Assembly (NCBI GenBank): GCA_963922205.1
Contig: CAWUHX010000029.1
Span: 1,426,001-1,490,000 of the forward strand
Direction: 5' to 3'
Origin: Romanomermis culicivorax
Taxonomy: Eukaryota > Nematoda > Enoplea > Mermithida > Mermithidae
Length of the DNA: 64,000 nucleotides
Shown piece by piece: positions 50,174 through 62,387 of this stretch (within the stretch, counting starts at the first letter, position 1; each line of letters opens with the position of its first letter). The translations under genes were made by a program, and so were the position numbers. Below the pieces are notes generated by a model, which was given only the letters and a program-made list of their open reading frames with translations, had not been told where the DNA came from and made no database searches.

Positions 50174-52124
50174 AGTATCCAGTCTAGGCCTTCTTGGCCT
50201 AGAGACTTGATATTATATGCTAAACCACATGCTTCAGGTCCCTGGCTCTGGCCGAAGCTAAATATACCCCTGGCTCCTGCCGAAGGTAAGATTTGACCTC
50301 CAGATGATAACTATCGGCAAGAACTAGTAACATTACCCAGCACAGACTTACACATAGAAAATCTTCAAAACAATAAACTGTAAATTGCTTCAATTTCACA
50401 AGTTGAGGACAGCGATTTTCATAACGGAATAAAAGAGATTTTCTCAGAAAATATAGCCGACTCTGAGCTCAATTGTACGAAAGTAATCACGTAAGAATCA
50501 TCGAGTGCCTCCACAGGCTCTACATTAATGCGCGCAAAACCCATTTCGCCAAACGCGGAGCATCTTAACGAAATTACTTGCCCCATTTGTCATATATTTG
50601 CTGAAAAGTCCGTTTTCTGTGCGGCGATAAGCAGCGAACAAGGATGATTCTAGGAGACAGGAAGGAACCTGTACACTAGCTGAGCGACTAACTGAACTTT
50701 TTGAAGGACAACGAAGCTTACGAAGGGGGAAAGAATGAGAAGGACTTCATTATGGCTGTATACGTATCCATCGCTGGGATGCAAGACGACCATGGATGCA
50801 TTTGCATTAAACACAATGAAAATCTAGATTTTCTTGGCTTTAAAAGAAAGCACATAACCTGGATGCATAAATAGCCTGACATGAGAGGGGAAGATGAAGG
50901 GAGATTCTTCTTCATTTTACAGATTCAGAAACGAGCCAACCGAACCCAAGTTTCGCTTTCGTTATCAAAATCGATCGCCAGCTACATAAACCAGCTCGGC
51001 TCCCACACACATTCGCAACATTTTTCCCGAGAAGGGAAGAAAAAAATAGAATAGTTTATCATCATTATTATCCTACTACTGTTATGTGGGCATAAAGTTG
51101 AGCTCGGAGCTTCATAGGACGGCCCAGAAAGATCCAATGCCATTACTATGCTCCTACACTGTGCACTATGCTCTTCGAAGCGTCTATCATTTTTCTTCAC
51201 TCCTGTTTCACACCAAACCCAGCTTTTGACTACTCGAAGAGTCTACTTGCAGCTGCAGTATCAACTCTAACGGAGAAGGAAAAAGCAAATGCAAGTAACG
51301 AAACGCGAAACTGGACAGATGAAACTTTTTCCATGAAGAATGAAAAGCATATTTAAGCTTCCGATCTGAATGCAACCAATTTAGGAAATACGGCTACAGT
51401 ATAACTATAATTTTATGCTGATTCAGATAAAACAAGACTTATTTGGATTGCGGGCGAAATAATTGTTGATTAAAGGAACTCAGAATCATACTTCAGTCCG
51501 AATATGTACACTTGTACGATATCAAGCACAATTATAAGATATTAAATAATTAAAAAATAGTAACTGCTATATTGGATATGCAACTCGCTTTTTAGGAACT
51601 CCTCATGAAATGGGCACCCTGATGCTGCCCATTATCGCAATCGGGAAGTCGAGATGAAAAGCGACGATCGGTGTTGAATTGGTGCAGGATAATCAGCATG
51701 GACCGGGGCGCCATAAAAAGAAAGTTTGATGGTGAAACAATCACTAGTTTTGCTATATTATTTTTGATGAATATTTGCCATACGACGTACAGTAAAATAT
51801 AATACTCGAACGTGTTTTGTGTTTTATATTTATTACTATTGATGCATCTATAATATTTATTGACTTGCATAAATTCCGGCGTACGGTAGCGTTCTATCCC
51901 ACAGTCCGTCCTAACTTGGCGTCTGTCCTAACTAGGCGTCCGTCCTAACTTGGCGTCCAATGCTACATTAAAGACTAAATACAGAAATCTCAACTTGGGG
52001 TCTGTTCTAACTTAGCGGGTCACAACTTGTCGTTCAATGCATTATAAAATGTTGTTAAGACGGGCGTCAAATTAGGACGGACGCCACGGACCCAAAATTA
52101 GGATGGACGCCAAGTTCGGTCACA

Positions 52125-53310
52125 ATCTAGGGTAGTGCAGTGTGAAGGGGAGCCTTGCCCTAGCGTGAGTGTAGTGCTGACGCCAGATCGGAGACAGACC
52201 TCAACAGAGGTTCTTCTCTTTCAAGCCAGTAGATTTCGATTTTCTTCTTGGAATCTGTGTGGACAGCTCTGTGAGGGCCCTTTTAGTTAGAGTATTTTGT
52301 TTTCAGGTCTGGGTTCCATTCTTTCCTTTCATCAAAAGCAAACCGAAGACCTGCACAATAATGTAACACAAACAATATTCTCAGAGAGCAGCGAAGATTC
52401 TCTAAACTCATCGGTTAGCTTTTCTAAACCTGCAAAATGGTCATGAAAGAAACAGCATAAATTGAAAAATGACAGCTGTTATTTAATTAGTTCAAATTAT
52501 TGTGACATTTTAGATCGGAAGCAAGGTACAGTCGATAATTACAATTGATGCAGAAATAAAACACGTTTTCGGCGTGCTGCATGCACCAATTTAGCTATGA
52601 AACAAATAGAACACGAATAGAAACTGATCTTGATTTGGTAAATGAGTGCGAAGAAAAAGGATGAGAGTACGCGGTTACCAGGCAACCGCGGGGCACACTA
52701 AAATTCTAACTTCAAAGTAGAGCAACCGATCTTTACAGGTTGGCTGCTAGAAGAATGACGAGAATAGCTAAAGCGGTCAAGGAAATCGGGCATGATAACC
52801 TATAAAGAGCAGTATAGAATGGGTTTATCAAAGCCTGGTCAGTTTTGCTAAGATTGCACAGTTTGAGCTGAGATCGATCTTAGCAATACCTGTCTGACTC
52901 CTCGAAAATGTGAAATAATAACTATGATAAATAAAAACTTTTCCATTAGTCGGAAATCCGGAAAACATTTTTTACTCTAGACCATACCTGAAAAGCCTCT
53001 ATCGGTTCATCTGGTGACCACCAGCCCAAAAAACAGGTTGGTTCCCGAATCGTTTTGGTGGTTATAAAGCCAAATAAGGGTAGGGAACCAGATTTATAGT
53101 GCATTTATCTTATAGAGGATAGACAAAGTTGATTTTCAAGCTTATTTCAGTGTCTTGTGCCTACAAACTTTTTAGGACATACCAGTGTATTCAGCGAATC
53201 TGGAAAACGTGGGGAGTCAGTCGTAGAAATTACGTCTGGAAAACCCGGGGAAGTCAGAGAATTTGAAAAAAGTACATTTTGATGCGTTTTCGAAGGTCAA
53301 ATTATTCGCA
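52125..53310. other. Intergenic DNA, no gene seen
   Basis: Mixed-composition DNA between the foldback-like element and the minisatellite. A short GC-rich patch lies near 52,665-52,695 (GCGGTTACCAGGCAACCGCG, a palindromic stem). I see no coding evidence. Confidence 0.4.
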
Positions 53311-53311
53311 T

Positions 53312-53890
53312 TAATTGATTCCCTGATTTGTTGGTTGATTCACAGATCGCCTGGTTGATTTCCTGATTAGTGGGTTAATTGACTGGTTAGATTGGATCCT
53401 TGGTTGATTTGCTGGTCAGTTGGTGCATTGATTTCGTGATTAGTTGGTTGATTCTCTGATCGGTGAGTTGGCTTCCTGATTGACTGGCTGACTCCAAGAT
53501 TCAGTTGGTTGGTTGGTTGATTCCCAGATTGGCTGGTTAATTCCCTGTTTGGCTAGTTGGCTCCCTGTTTGGCAGTTTGATATCCTGATTCAATGATCGA
53601 TTGGTTGATTCCCTGGTTGTTAGCTTCCCTTATTTCCCGATTGGTGGTTCGCTAATTCCCTTCTTAGTGGGTTGATTTCCTGATTCAATGGTTGGTTGGC
53701 AGAATAGCCTATTGCCTGGTTAATTGTAGGTTGATTGATTCCCTGACTAGCTGGCTGATTTTCTGGTTGATTGATTTACTGGTTAGTTCATTGAAGCAAC
53801 CAGTGCTTGTTAGACTTCCTGATTTGCTGGTTAATCTCCTGTAGGTCATTTCCTAGGTGGTAATCATCTGGTTCGTAGTGGTTGATAGTC
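53312..53890. repeat. Minisatellite, degenerate ~16-20-bp unit
   Basis: About 580 bp of variants of TTGATTCCCTGATTGGTTGG. The words GGTTGATT, TTCCCTGATT and CTGGTTGATT recur more than twenty times with variable spacing. No open frame. Confidence 0.8.
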
Positions 53891-54409
53891 TACCTCTCGT
53901 CATTTTTTATTGCAACTGAAAGTGACGAGCTCGGAGTAAAAAGGCGATACTGCAACCGAACCTGGGGCAATAGATGTCGGAGAAAAATTACTTAATGGCA
54001 GGGCAAATTTCGGCAAGTGTGGCATGCCAAACCGATCATTCTAAAGAAAATGAGTCAATGGGTACTCAATTTTTGGAAAAAATGATTATCATTGAGTAAC
54101 TGATTTTTGGGAAAGGTCAGTTTGAGAAAAATTATCTCTGCTGGGTGTCCACATTTTTGAAAATGTACTGCCTAGTCGATTTTGGAGAAAATGTTACGCA
54201 AGTCGTGGAAAAACTCAACAACTGTTCAGAAGAATCGATGAACCAAACACCACGCCTCCTGTGACGTGACACAGCAATCAAAAAAGGTAGTTTGTGGCAA
54301 AAAAGGTAACTGCACCGTAAAGATAGAGATTTTACCAATACCTAAATTTTATACCTTGACGTTGTCTAGTGTAAGAGGAGCAAATGTTCAACATCAGATC
54401 ATACTAACT

Positions 54410-54649
54410 ATGGAGAGCAAAGCAGCTAACCAGACAGTGAACCAATGGGAACCAAAAAATAAAAAAAGAATTAGACAGTTTAATCCCACTGGATACCAAA
54501 CAGACAATGACCCAATGAGAAACCCATGGGAAAAGCGACGAGAATCTTCTAGCGAAGGGTCATCAAACAGCATGGTATCCGCGACTCGAATTCCATCTAG
54601 AAGAATGATTACAGAGCCAAACAGTTACGAATCGACAACACAATACAAG
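54410..54649 (+). CDS. Possible small exon or ORF of unknown function
   Basis: The ATG at 54,410 begins a basic, Asn/Ser-rich frame (MESKAANQTVNQWEPKNKKR, later NPWEKRRESSSEGSSNSM) that reaches a good donor, TACAAG|GTACCT, at 54,649/54,650; without splicing the frame runs to 54,784. The following 800 bp contain scattered coding-like pieces with stops. It could be the first exon of an unrecognised gene or the 5' part of a decayed mobile-element ORF. The function is unknown and the call is weak. Confidence 0.3.
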
Positions 54650-54784
54650 GTACCTACCTATTTTAGTTTTATAATCCTTAGTTCAAAACACTTTACTCAC
54701 TGTGCCATTGGCTATGGCAAAAGAAGGATCACTTATTCTCTTAAAAGTAACGGTAGACTGATGAATCATCTACAGGTACTGTAA

Positions 54785-57700
54785 GTGTTGAAAATCGAAT
54801 TTACTAGTATCATGTAGCTTCAAAGAAAAACATGCTCAATATAGTCGTTCAAGTTAGAGATCATTTAATCGAGTTTTAGAGAAAACCCTACAATTGGTTG
54901 AACATACCCGTCTGCAATTCAAGACTGTGTTACAGAAACAGGAAAATAGGGCACATTAGCACAAAATCGGAACGTATACCTAGTGCATCTGATACAAAAT
55001 CCTACATCACTCTATTTCTCTGGCAAAACGGAATCCAAAGAAGCTTCTTTCGAAATAAATGTTTTTGAAAGGTACCTATTTAAGCTTCATGCGGCTCCAA
55101 TCGATTGGTATGCAAACCTTTTTTGAAAAAGCCTGTTGCATTGCACATAGAGTTCTAAAGAGCTGCCAAGGAAAAGGAAGGAATTAAAATTGAATTCAAC
55201 GCAGAAAAATGAGTCTAAATGGGAGAATCCTGGAAAAAGAAAAATGCCGCAAATAAAACGACGATTGAGAGGAATACATAATTTTGATGCACGACTTATA
55301 TAAAGACATCGGAAAAGGAAATTAAAGTCTGAAAAAGTCGCACAAACGAATCCGAATCTGAATCTTCTGAAAGATCAATGAAAAGAAATGAAGCTTTTTC
55401 AGTTAGAGGTTTATCGAAAAATACAAAAAATACGATATTTTTTCCGATTTCGTTATTTATCGTACGACAATTTTGAGAAAAACAAACTTTTTCTAAACGA
55501 ACTCAATTGTTTCAGGTAATTGTTTTTCCTAATTTGCATGGAACTCGTGGACGCGAATGAATTTTTCTACAAGGATCTTCCGTTAGAAAGTTCAATATTT
55601 CATTGCATATTTCCAAGCCTACCACTTTTCTTACTTTGCCCAAGATACACTACTATGCGGAAATACGTTATAAATCATCAGACAAAAAATTAAAGTGGAC
55701 AGGTTATTGACTTTGAAACTAATTTCTGAAAGCCTTTTCTCTGTTTGTATAATTTTTTGCTCAAAGAATTGTCAGCTATTGATAATAAACTTCTTGATTT
55801 TTGAATGATGAGAATCAATACAGCAGTATGAAATGAACCTCCGAATTAAGGTTTGATCTACCGAGAAGTCATTTTCTTGATATTAATCGAATTATTTTCA
55901 TACTTGGAGTGATACTTTCAAATTACAGTGCCAGTTTTGATTAAGAAAAGGGAAAATACCGAACGATAAGATTTCTATAAAGCAATTATTAGTGGAAAAT
56001 CAAGAATGGTAACTTTTGTCATATTTTAATCTATCAACGACAAGACATAAACGATACGTTAGTACTCACCGGACCCGGGCCACTTTTGAAGAACGCCCCG
56101 CCCGGAACCTGGGTCGAAACTGGCCGTTCCCTAACGAGTACTAGCTTCTAAGTTTAACACTCTGGAGAGAACCGATGTCCGCGGGTAAAAAATAAAGTGC
56201 GAAAAATGAATTTCAATGCATAATGCCACTCATTCGAAATTTCTTTTGATTCAAAAACAATTATTAAAAACAAATTAATGTTCGGTTCATCATGGAATGA
56301 GAAACCCTAATTTTATATCTACCATTTCAAAGTTCCCAAAATAGCTATTTGTATAAAGCCGTGGAATAAGTAAAGACAGAAATTTTACCAGGATTATTCA
56401 TGGAGTGCTTCCTTTATTGTTGGATGAGCGCGGAAAAAATTTCTCTAATAGCGGGAACTCGACTTGACGAGACACATAGAGGTGCAGCCCAATAAAAATA
56501 GTCAAAAAGACCGTAAGTACATCATTTGCTGTTATAAAATTTTCTTATTGCTATAAAGACAACTCACTTTTAGAATGATCCCGAGTTTAATATGTAATCA
56601 AGACAAATTTAAGTTCATCGTCGCTTTTACGTTGTTATTCGATTTGCTCTGAAAAAAGCATAGAAAGATAATTCAATCGGCGGTGAGTGAATAAAATAAA
56701 ACGACACGTTCCAAATTCTTAGCCAAAAAAGTCAGTCAATTTTGAAAAAAAAACTAGTGAAAAGAAATATGCAATTTATAACCTTTCTTTTGAATGAGAG
56801 AACAGTAATCACGAAATCGAATTTGAATAAACGATCAAGAAGGAAGCGGAATAAAATTGTTCAATCACGCACCTTGATGTTTTTGCACTGTCGCGGTTTT
56901 ACGAAATGTGTCGATCTTCCGATCTTTAGACGAATTAGTTGAGCTTTCATTGCTGGACGCAACCAAGAAATTAGTTTCCTTCGAGAAGACATAGTAAAAG
57001 GTTACTAGATATCAGGGAAAACAACTTCCGTGTATAACAAAAAATTCATCCAAGAATTAGAATGTGCAGGAAAAATCGGTCAAAAGTTGATTTGTTATGA
57101 GAATTGAGAAGGTCGTGAAAGAATCCCGACCATACCATAATATAGGAAAAAGGATAATTCGATGACGAAGTCTTGAAACTTTGTAAAAGAGACGCGTAAT
57201 GCTCAAAAATGGCGATGAGCAAAATACGAGCCAAACAAACAAAAAAATGTTCAACTCAAATAAAAATTCTCTTTTGAAACATCCCGTCGTTTTTGGATAA
57301 GCTAAACACTAAGAAGAGTAATCTCATGCGATGTTTTAAATCGGATTTGCAAATATTCAATGAAAACTAGTCTTACAATTTTTATTTGTGGGACAATTTA
57401 CCTCAAGTCCACTTCCGATCGTTCGATCACTCGTAAAAAGCCAACCCAAGGCGCGAAATGCATCACGAAATACTAAATAAGAAACGAGCCTGAAAAATAT
57501 TATGAAAATCAAGTATTGCGAACATGACATAATAATATAAGGCTCCAGCATATATAGATTTTGAATATAAGATGAGCTGAAAACGGTCTTTTGTCTTCAA
57601 CACTAGAAAGCTTTCGAAAAAAAACTTTATTCATAAAATTAAAGCTATTTTCAGCACACAATACAATAACTTCAAAGCTTGACTAGTGTTTGATGCCTCG

Positions 57701-58322
57701 GATTAAAACAGTTAAAAATATGCATGTACAAGAATCATAGTAGGTAAAACTTGAATAACGTTCATCTGATAAGAATGTAAATGCAAAATACAAATGCTGA
57801 AACGGTACTGTATCTTAAAAACACGACTTGATATAATAGAGTTTGACAAGGATTCTGACCTGAAGGCCGAGATTGTTATACGGACTAGAATGCAATTATT
57901 TTTTAAATAACGAATATTCAAAAACGACCACAGCATAAACATATTTCCCCCGAAGAGAATATATTTTTTTCAATATACTGTATGTACTAGAAACGGTGGA
58001 TGAATATACTAATGCCCACAGGTTTAGCTCTCAAACATAGTGAAATAAGGCTTATCCAAAAAATGACTTATCCATGAGTTAATTTCATCATATTTAAATT
58101 TTGAATGATTCCGAAGATTGACGTTCTTGCGTCAAAATCTCAACTCATGGGATAACGTCAAAACAAAAATTTTCATTTCCGGAAATTCGGCTCAGAACAC
58201 GCAAAGTTCACGAGAAATCGTTTTTTTAGTAACTCCTTCACCTGTTTCCCAATTTTTTCGCTTTACTGTTTGTCAAAAAACATTTCTGAGCCCAGTTGGT
58301 GGTTACGGATTGCAAAACTTGC
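54785..58322. other. Intergenic AT-rich DNA, no gene seen
   Basis: Mostly AT-rich. A compact GC-rich patch at about 56,068-56,145 (CACCGGACCCGGGCC to GGCCGTTCCCTAACG) is the only compositional outlier. No convincing exon, repeat boundary or RNA gene was found. Confidence 0.4.
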
Positions 58323-58652
58323 TTAGCCGTCCAGCTCAATATTACGCCGACGGAGTCCATTGTTCGTATGAACGCCACTACAATTCTCATCACCCAATAA
58401 AGCTTCTTCAAACTCTTCGTTATCAAAATGATTTACATCCGCGAAACTTTCATCTTTTCCACTTAAACTTCGACCTTTGTCTTTCAAATAAGCATCGGTG
58501 AAATGTCGGAAATCAGCGAAAGCCTTATCAAGGTCGCGAATATAGAGTTCATCGCTGGATATTGCATCGTCAACAGAAGCGTTTTTCTCGAAAAAATCCG
58601 TGTCACAAGTTTTCTCGTCCTTCAAAGTATTTTCAAATTTTCGTAATGTGTC
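58323..58652 (-). CDS. RIC-3-like gene, last exon
   Basis: Acceptor AATTTCAG|GACACA (phase 0), stop TAA at plus-strand 58,323-58,325; 109 codons. Acidic (DKAFADFRHFTDAYLKDKG, EEFEEALLGDENC), ending in GLRRRNIELDG. Confidence 0.75.
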   Translation of the reverse strand, partial: DTLRKFENTLKDEKTCDTDFFEKNASVDDAISSDELYIRDLDKAFADFRHFTDAYLKDKGRSLSGKDESFADVNHFDNEEFEEALLGDENCSGVHTNNGLRRRNIELDG

Positions 58653-61600
58653 CTGAAATTAAAAAAACAAACGTTATTTGCGTCGTGATACCTTACTTTA
58701 GTTTTCTAGCGAGTTGACGACACTCATGTAGTTGATTGAAAATATCCGCACCAGTAATTGGGATGGCTTCACAAGGCCCGGACCGCCCGAGTACGGTAGA
58801 AAAATGGCCGGAGCTTTTCTGATCATTAAGATGTAATCACATAAGGCAATATACATAGTATACACTATTAATACCTTCTGATCTATTGAAGCAGTAAAGC
58901 AGCAATTAAAAACGTCAACAGAATACAAATCTCCACTATACAATTTCGAAAAGTCATTAATGTCAGGAGTTTGATTGAGTTTGAACACATTCGGTTGTAC
59001 AGAAAATTTTATTTGTTCATCTTGAAATGAGAAGGAAATTTATAAAAAAATTTATGAATTTGTGAACTAAGAATCAGCAAATGATTACGGATGATTTTAG
59101 TATGTCTCGCAATCTTCATAGAATAAGTATGATTTCTTACATATTGCGCAAGACGTTAATGTTTCTCATGAAACTTAGACTAGTAAGTCGCACTATGCTC
59201 ACAGAGAACTACTATTCGTTCATCATGATAAATGGTTAGAGTTCGCAGTCGCATTAATTTTAAAAGAATCCGGCCAAAAAACAAAAACCAAATATCAATA
59301 AATGTCAGAGGAAATAAGTCAACAACGCACAAGCAAAGCCTACCCGTTACATTAGTCAAAGGATCTGTACGCTGGATCACGCGATTACGCAGTGTTTTAG
59401 TGGGAGTACATATTTTTCCTACAGAATTCGAGATCAAGTTTCGAAATCTATAGCAATAATTCGCACATGTAAAAATGCAAACCTTGAGATAATTCTCAAC
59501 GTTAGTCGAGAATCATCTGATCGTAGGAACCAATCAATGATCGATTCTGAAGAATGTAGGCCCACAGACTGATCATTTATGCCACAAAAAAGCGTGATAA
59601 ATCCTCACCTCTGTGTCCCGTTTTAGCGTTTCGGCCTTCGAAGTGTCAAAATTTTGTGACAAAGTGTCCAATTGAGACAAGATCTTTTGCATAGCACTTT
59701 CAGTTTCGAGAAGTCGCTTTTGAAGACGCTCCATTTCGGCGTTTGCTAGAATAACAAAAAGTATCAAAAAGTGTGGTGATTAACCTTATTTGGCTTAATT
59801 CTTTCGTGGAGGAAGATGAACCAATTTTTCAAAGCAATCTTCATTTTCTTGAAGAAAAATTCGATAATATGACATAATGTCAACTAATAAGAGCTTTCAT
59901 TTCCAACCATTTTCACGATTTCAAAAATTCAAAATAGCGAACTGAACAATACGCACTGCTGTTTGAATTACTCCGTTCCCAGACGTACTTGCAGTAGCAT
60001 TTGGTCTAACATTATCGCATTGGGCCAAGTCTTCCATCGTTTTGTTCAATAAGTCGTTAGTACCGTTAACTTCAAAGCATTCCCTGGCTATATCGTATCG
60101 AAAATTGTATTGACGCCTGTTTTTAGATGACTGCTTGAAGATGATCTCAAAGATAAAGGAACCCCTTTTATAGTCCCACTATATTTCATGAAACTACTGA
60201 GAAGTCCGGACAACAATAAATATAAATTATCTAGGTCTAGCATTTAAGACCATGAGTTCTACGATTTCCTAACACAACATCAATAAATTTAATGTTCTTA
60301 TGATAAGGCGTTCTCATATATAAGTGAGTTGCCTTTTAAGTCAGGTTTTGTGAAATAAAATTACTTGGCATCAGAGGCACTGTTTTTTCGCAGAGACCCT
60401 TCCGCCATTTGGCAAAAGAGGACAAAATTTTTTAGTTAAAAATGCCACCATATGCTTTATTTATGCATTTTTTGAGCTTTTCTGAACATATTCATGTTCT
60501 GCAGTCAGTAATTTATTAAAAATGGAGAAAAAACAAAATTTTTTAACTTTTGGGATAGATTGTCATAAGAATTTATCGAAATTCATAATAAACAAAAGGT
60601 TAACAAATAACCAATACGAGAAAAACCTGATTTGCATACACATTCGACGGCTGACATATCTGTGCTTAGCAGTGTTTTTTCTGCACCCGACTTTCTGCAC
60701 AGTGCACAAGAGTCAAAAAATGTTTTTGCACCGCTGTTTTCTCCTGTTACAATACAATAATACTGAATATGGGAAAAAACAAATTAAATGTGCAATTCAT
60801 TGATATCAGAAGTGCGTACACAATCATCAAAATTTTATTCATTCTCATAAAATGAATTTCAAAATAAACTCGCAAAATATTTTCACCAAAATCCGGCAGC
60901 TTTCTACGTGTCAGTTATTGATTCTGACGCATTTAAAAGTTCAGAATCAATGACTGACACATTATAGAAGAATAGATGTGACCAAACACATGAAAAAAAT
61001 TCTGCAACAGTGCAGAAATCACCAAAAAAATTCTGCACGAAGCCCAAAAAGTCAGTACTGTGCAGAAAAAACACTGGTGCTTAGGCAAAATGAAGAATCG
61101 TACACTGCACTTCCTTCCGGCGCGAAGTGCCGGTAAAATTTTATTATTCCGATACTCTAGAACGTTGGAAGATGAATCTTTTCAAGACTGATTTCATGAT
61201 TAAAATTTGATTTTTTCGGCCTAATGATGTTCATGCTTAAACAATGTGCCGATGTTTTCAATCTGCTAACCACCTAAAAAATCAACTCGAAGTCAACGAT
61301 GTTTCATAAATTTGGGCTAAAAAACAAAATTCTTAAATAGACTTACCGTGAGGAGCGCCAAATTTTTTTGGAGTTTTGATACTAGGAAGCTAGAAAATGA
61401 ATTGTTTCGACATTTATTTCCTCGATAAATAGTCTAATTTTGCATTCAATTCAATCATTTTTTACAGTGACAAAATGCAAAAAATCATATTGAAAGCATG
61501 CCACTTAACTTTTAAAATCAGAAAAGCCATCAAAAATCTGAATTTTTTCATCAGCAACATTTGTCACTGTTCCAAACTGATGGTTTTTCAATCACTTGCC

Positions 61601-62349
61601 AAATGCAAAAAATTATGTGCACAAGGTTCGAAAATTTGTAAAAAGCGCGGAAAAATTTTGTGGAAAAAATTTAAAAAATCTTCATTTTCTTCAAATACTA
61701 AGACGCAATATCAAAGATAAACTGATTAAACCACGAGATAGACACTCTAAGTGTAACAACTATTGAATGTCAACTATTGAATAAAGTAGAGATATTTACG
61801 GGCGCGCCTGAGTTAGATTATAGCAAACAATGATCAAAATAATCAAAAATTTTGGGGTTTTGACCTTCTAAAATGTACCAGAACGCACTTTTCCAACTTA
61901 TCCTAATTTTTTGGCCATTTGGCGAAAGAGCCCACATTTTTATCGCATTTCTAGATTTTTTCGCCAAAAATACCGATTTCGCGAAAAACAGTGATCAGGG
62001 AAATCGTTGCAAGAAGTCTGTTAATACATGAACAACTTTTAGGTTCGCTCACTTTCCCAAGCGTGTAAAGCAGAAAGACGACAACACCTATCGTATAAAA
62101 CGGGAGTATCCAGTGCCAATTTGCTCTTGTCGAAGTCACTTGCTGATGTGCGTGAATGTCCATCTGTGAACCCGGATATGGTGCAAATGGCTGGCGCCCA
62201 TTAGTCGGTGGTATATTCTGAGCGATAGAAATTTGCAACAGAAATTGGGACACTCAAAAAATTATAACATACCGTGAATCGATCAGAATTGGCAACAGAT
62301 CGTCCTGGCGGTACACCTATTGGTCTAGGAGCGTTATGTGTAAAGCTAT
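58323..62349 (-). CDS. RIC-3-like acetylcholine-receptor chaperone, last five exons
   Basis: RIC-3 proteins are ER-membrane chaperones that help nicotinic acetylcholine receptors fold and assemble. Exons in order: 62349-62273, 62217-62053, 60130-59989, 59745-59609, 58652-58323; all GT-AG and in phase (851 nt; with one carried base, 283 residues plus stop). Visible: a Pro-rich segment (NAPRPIGVPPGRSVANS), one transmembrane helix (WHWILPFYTIGVVVFLLYTLGK) matching the conserved second TM of the family, a coiled coil (AEMERLQKRLLETESAMQKI) as in RIC-3, an acidic tail, and a C-terminus GLRRRNIELDG resembling the LRxRN end of animal RIC-3. The first exon(s), expected to encode the N-terminal hydrophobic segment, were not found in 62,350-64,000 and may lie outside. 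Intron 2 of the visible part carries nested hAT-like elements. Confidence 0.75.
59609..59745 (-). CDS. RIC-3-like gene, coiled-coil exon
   Basis: Acceptor TATTCTAG|CAAACG, donor CAGAG|GTGAGG. Encodes AEMERLQKRLLETESAMQKI followed by LSQLDTLSQNF, a strong coiled-coil heptad pattern. Confidence 0.8.
59989..60130 (-). CDS. RIC-3-like gene, exon after the membrane helix
   Basis: Acceptor TTCAAGCAG|TCATCT (an AG three bases earlier is also in phase), donor CTGCAA|GTACGT. It encodes SSKNRRQYNFRYDIARECFE, a basic cytoplasmic stretch just after the membrane. Confidence 0.65.
60378..61993. mobile_element. hAT-like element in a RIC-3 intron, containing a family 3 copy
   Basis: The ends CACTGTTTTTTCGC and GCGAAAAACAGTG are inverted repeats. 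The flanks ATCAGAGG and ATCAGGGA are similar octamers (imperfect duplication). A complete family 3 element lies inside at 60,670-61,076. The interior at 61,469-61,720 has a Lys-rich open frame that I do not consider coding. Confidence 0.55.
60670..61076. mobile_element. hAT-like element, family 3, short intact copy
   Basis: 407 bp with ends CAGTGTTTTTTCTGCACC and GTGCAGAAAAAACACTG, flanked by perfect octamers GTGCTTAG at 60,662-60,669 and 61,077-61,084. It shares CAAATTAAATGTGCAATTCA-type sequence with the 44.3-45.7-kb copy and serves as its empty-site reference. Confidence 0.85.
62053..62217 (-). CDS. RIC-3-like gene, transmembrane exon
   Basis: Acceptor CGCTCAG|AATATA, donor GGGAAA|GTGAGC; 55 codons, phase 0 on both sides. 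It encodes the conserved LPFYTIGVVVFLLYTLGK helix. This exon is the main basis for the RIC-3 call. Confidence 0.8.
62273..62349 (-). CDS. RIC-3-like gene, first visible exon
   Basis: Acceptor ATTTTTAG|ATAGCT (phase 1), donor TTCACG|GTATGT. It encodes SFTHNAPRPIGVPPGRSVAN, a Pro-rich luminal or N-terminal segment. Confidence 0.65.
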
Positions 62350-62387
62350 CTAAAAATCGAAATTATAAATGAAGCTATGCTTATATT

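Larger units (their letters stand above)
48063..52124. mobile_element. Foldback-like transposon with tandem-repeat ends
   Basis: About 4 kb. The left end TGTGTCCAACTTGGCGTCC is the inverted repeat of the right end (reverse complement TGTGACCGAACTTGGCGTCC). Both ends are arrays of a ~17-bp unit AACTTGGCGTCCGTCCT (left about 48,068-48,252; right about 51,900-52,120, where direct copies precede inverted ones). Tandem-array inverted ends are typical of Drosophila FB/Galileo-type elements. The interior shows no transposase ORF and contains nested elements. No clear target duplication. Confidence 0.55.

Noticed and set aside
49153-50296. Overlapping Ser/Ala-rich ORFs on both strands
   Set aside because: They are translations of GCATGCTCGGCGAGC palindromic arrays and C-runs inside a MITE, with no protein-like conservation signal.
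56068-56145. tRNA or other structured RNA gene
   Set aside because: The GC-rich patch has a GGGTCGAAAC box-B-like word, but no acceptor stem or cloverleaf pairing could be traced.
58118-58501. Plus-strand ORF of 127 codons
   Set aside because: It is the antisense shadow of the last exon of the RIC-3-like gene.
59349-59437. Extra exon of the RIC-3-like gene (KTLRNRVIQRTDPLTNVT)
   Set aside because: It has splice-like edges, but its phase does not fit after the coiled-coil exon, while the exon at 58,652 joins directly in phase.
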